Positions 43,134 to 43,440 of a stretch of DNA of 43,440 bases are shown one piece after another; within the stretch, counting starts at the first letter, position 1, and every line of letters starts with the position of its first letter. The notes beneath the pieces are model-generated. The model ran no database searches. It was not told the DNA's origin and worked only from the letters and a program-made list of their open reading frames with translations. The DNA lies in assembly GCA_902629125.1 (NCBI GenBank), contig CACOPQ010000019.1, positions 1 to 43,440 on the forward strand, read 5' to 3'. This DNA comes from an uncultured Alphaproteobacteria bacterium. GTDB taxonomy: Bacteria > Pseudomonadota > Alphaproteobacteria > Thalassobaculales > Thalassobaculaceae. Made by a program: the position numbers and the translations under genes.

Positions 43134-43440
43134 TCACGGTGAAAATTGTTCCTTGAGCACTCGCTCATCTAGATTGTGGTCCGGGTCGTATAAGAGATTC
43201 AGCTTAATACTTCTATCTTCCTTCACGGAAACGGTTTTAATATCCCGCACTTCTGTGGAGTCGGCAGTTGCACTTACAGGGCGTTTTCCAACATCAAGAG
43301 ATTCAATTTTTATTTCTGCATCATGTTGCAGTAATGCTCCCCGCCACCTTCTGGGTCTAAATGCGCTTATAGGAGTAAGGGCAAGAATCCCAGCGCCAAG
43401 TGGAATGATTGGTCCATGCGCGGATAAATTGTATGCTGTG
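43134..43440 (-). CDS. nadK: NAD kinase, C-terminal part (5' end beyond window)
   Basis: The minus-strand frame is open to the window edge and ends at TGA 43134-43136. The visible 102 residues read [20 protein letters not shown], then [36 protein letters not shown] and finally [20 protein letters not shown]. This is the C-terminal domain of NAD kinase, which makes NADP from NAD and ATP, in its alphaproteobacterial form with the [10 protein letters not shown] ending. The catalytic GGDG lies in the missing part. Confidence 0.9.
   Translation of the reverse strand, partial: TAYNLSAHGPIIPLGAGILALTPISAFRPRRWRGALLQHDAEIKIESLDVGKRPVSATADSTEVRDIKTVSVKEDRSIKLNLLYDPDHNLDERVLKEQFSP

Noticed and set aside
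1-43440. tRNA, rRNA, CRISPR arrays, insertion sequences, attachment sites
   Set aside because: I read the intergenic stretches for cloverleaf arms, repeat-spacer patterns, transposase motifs and terminal repeats and found none; gaps are short and mostly explained.

Overview
The window looks like chromosomal DNA of a moderately AT-rich marine alphaproteobacterium. The evidence is the ispH-thrB-rnhA gene order, the RRXXF-type Tat signal on a PotD-like binding protein, four-subunit sarcosine oxidase, the sufBCDSTA layout behind an Rrf2 regulator, and a DddQ-type DMSP lyase cupin, an enzyme class known from marine alphaproteobacteria. No lineage below class can be fixed from sequence alone. I see no phage, transposase, CRISPR array, tRNA or rRNA.

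Layout. 1-6112: 3'-most part of propionyl-CoA carboxylase beta, then rnhA, thrB and ispH on the minus strand, a small orphan lipoprotein, and a second acyl-CoA carboxylase beta subunit. 6113-10925: a tandem glycine riboswitch leading gcvT-gcvH-gcvP; gcvP is split by a one-base frame break in an A9 run. 11079-16904: minus-strand soxB-soxD-soxA-soxG (heterotetrameric sarcosine oxidase) with a GNAT gene at its 3' end. 17124-20594: class II aldolase-like protein, M14 carboxypeptidase, ArsC-like reductase, a decayed FAD oxidoreductase remnant, and an alpha/beta hydrolase. 20677-23446: a 572-aa orphan protein and a DMT transporter, both minus. 23600-29856: Rrf2 regulator with a candidate operator, then sufB-C-D-S-T and a HesB/SufA gene split by a frame break in an A7 run. 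29943-33906: DMT transporter, GFA-family protein, then a minus-strand operon of hotdog dehydratase-like protein, crotonase and methyltransferase. 34158-37537: zinc alcohol dehydrogenase and a glycine amidinotransferase homologue, meeting a DddQ-like DMSP lyase and a GNAT gene tail to tail. 37600-41601: a complete PotDBCA-type ABC transporter with a good sigma70-like promoter. 41598-43440: AbrB-type membrane protein, a small hypothetical, and the C-terminal part of NAD kinase.

How they fit together. A large part of the window deals with glycine and one-carbon units. Sarcosine oxidase converts sarcosine to glycine, the riboswitch-controlled cleavage system turns glycine into methylene-THF, CO2 and ammonia, and the amidinotransferase homologue would use glycine as amidino acceptor. 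DMSP cleavage yields acrylate, which could reach propionyl-CoA and then the carboxylase at the left edge; this last link is inference. The most notable points are two separate A-run frame breaks in otherwise conserved essential-type genes, the bacterial AGAT homologue next to DddQ, an unexplained dehydratase-crotonase-methyltransferase operon, and palindromes placed inside two predicted promoters.
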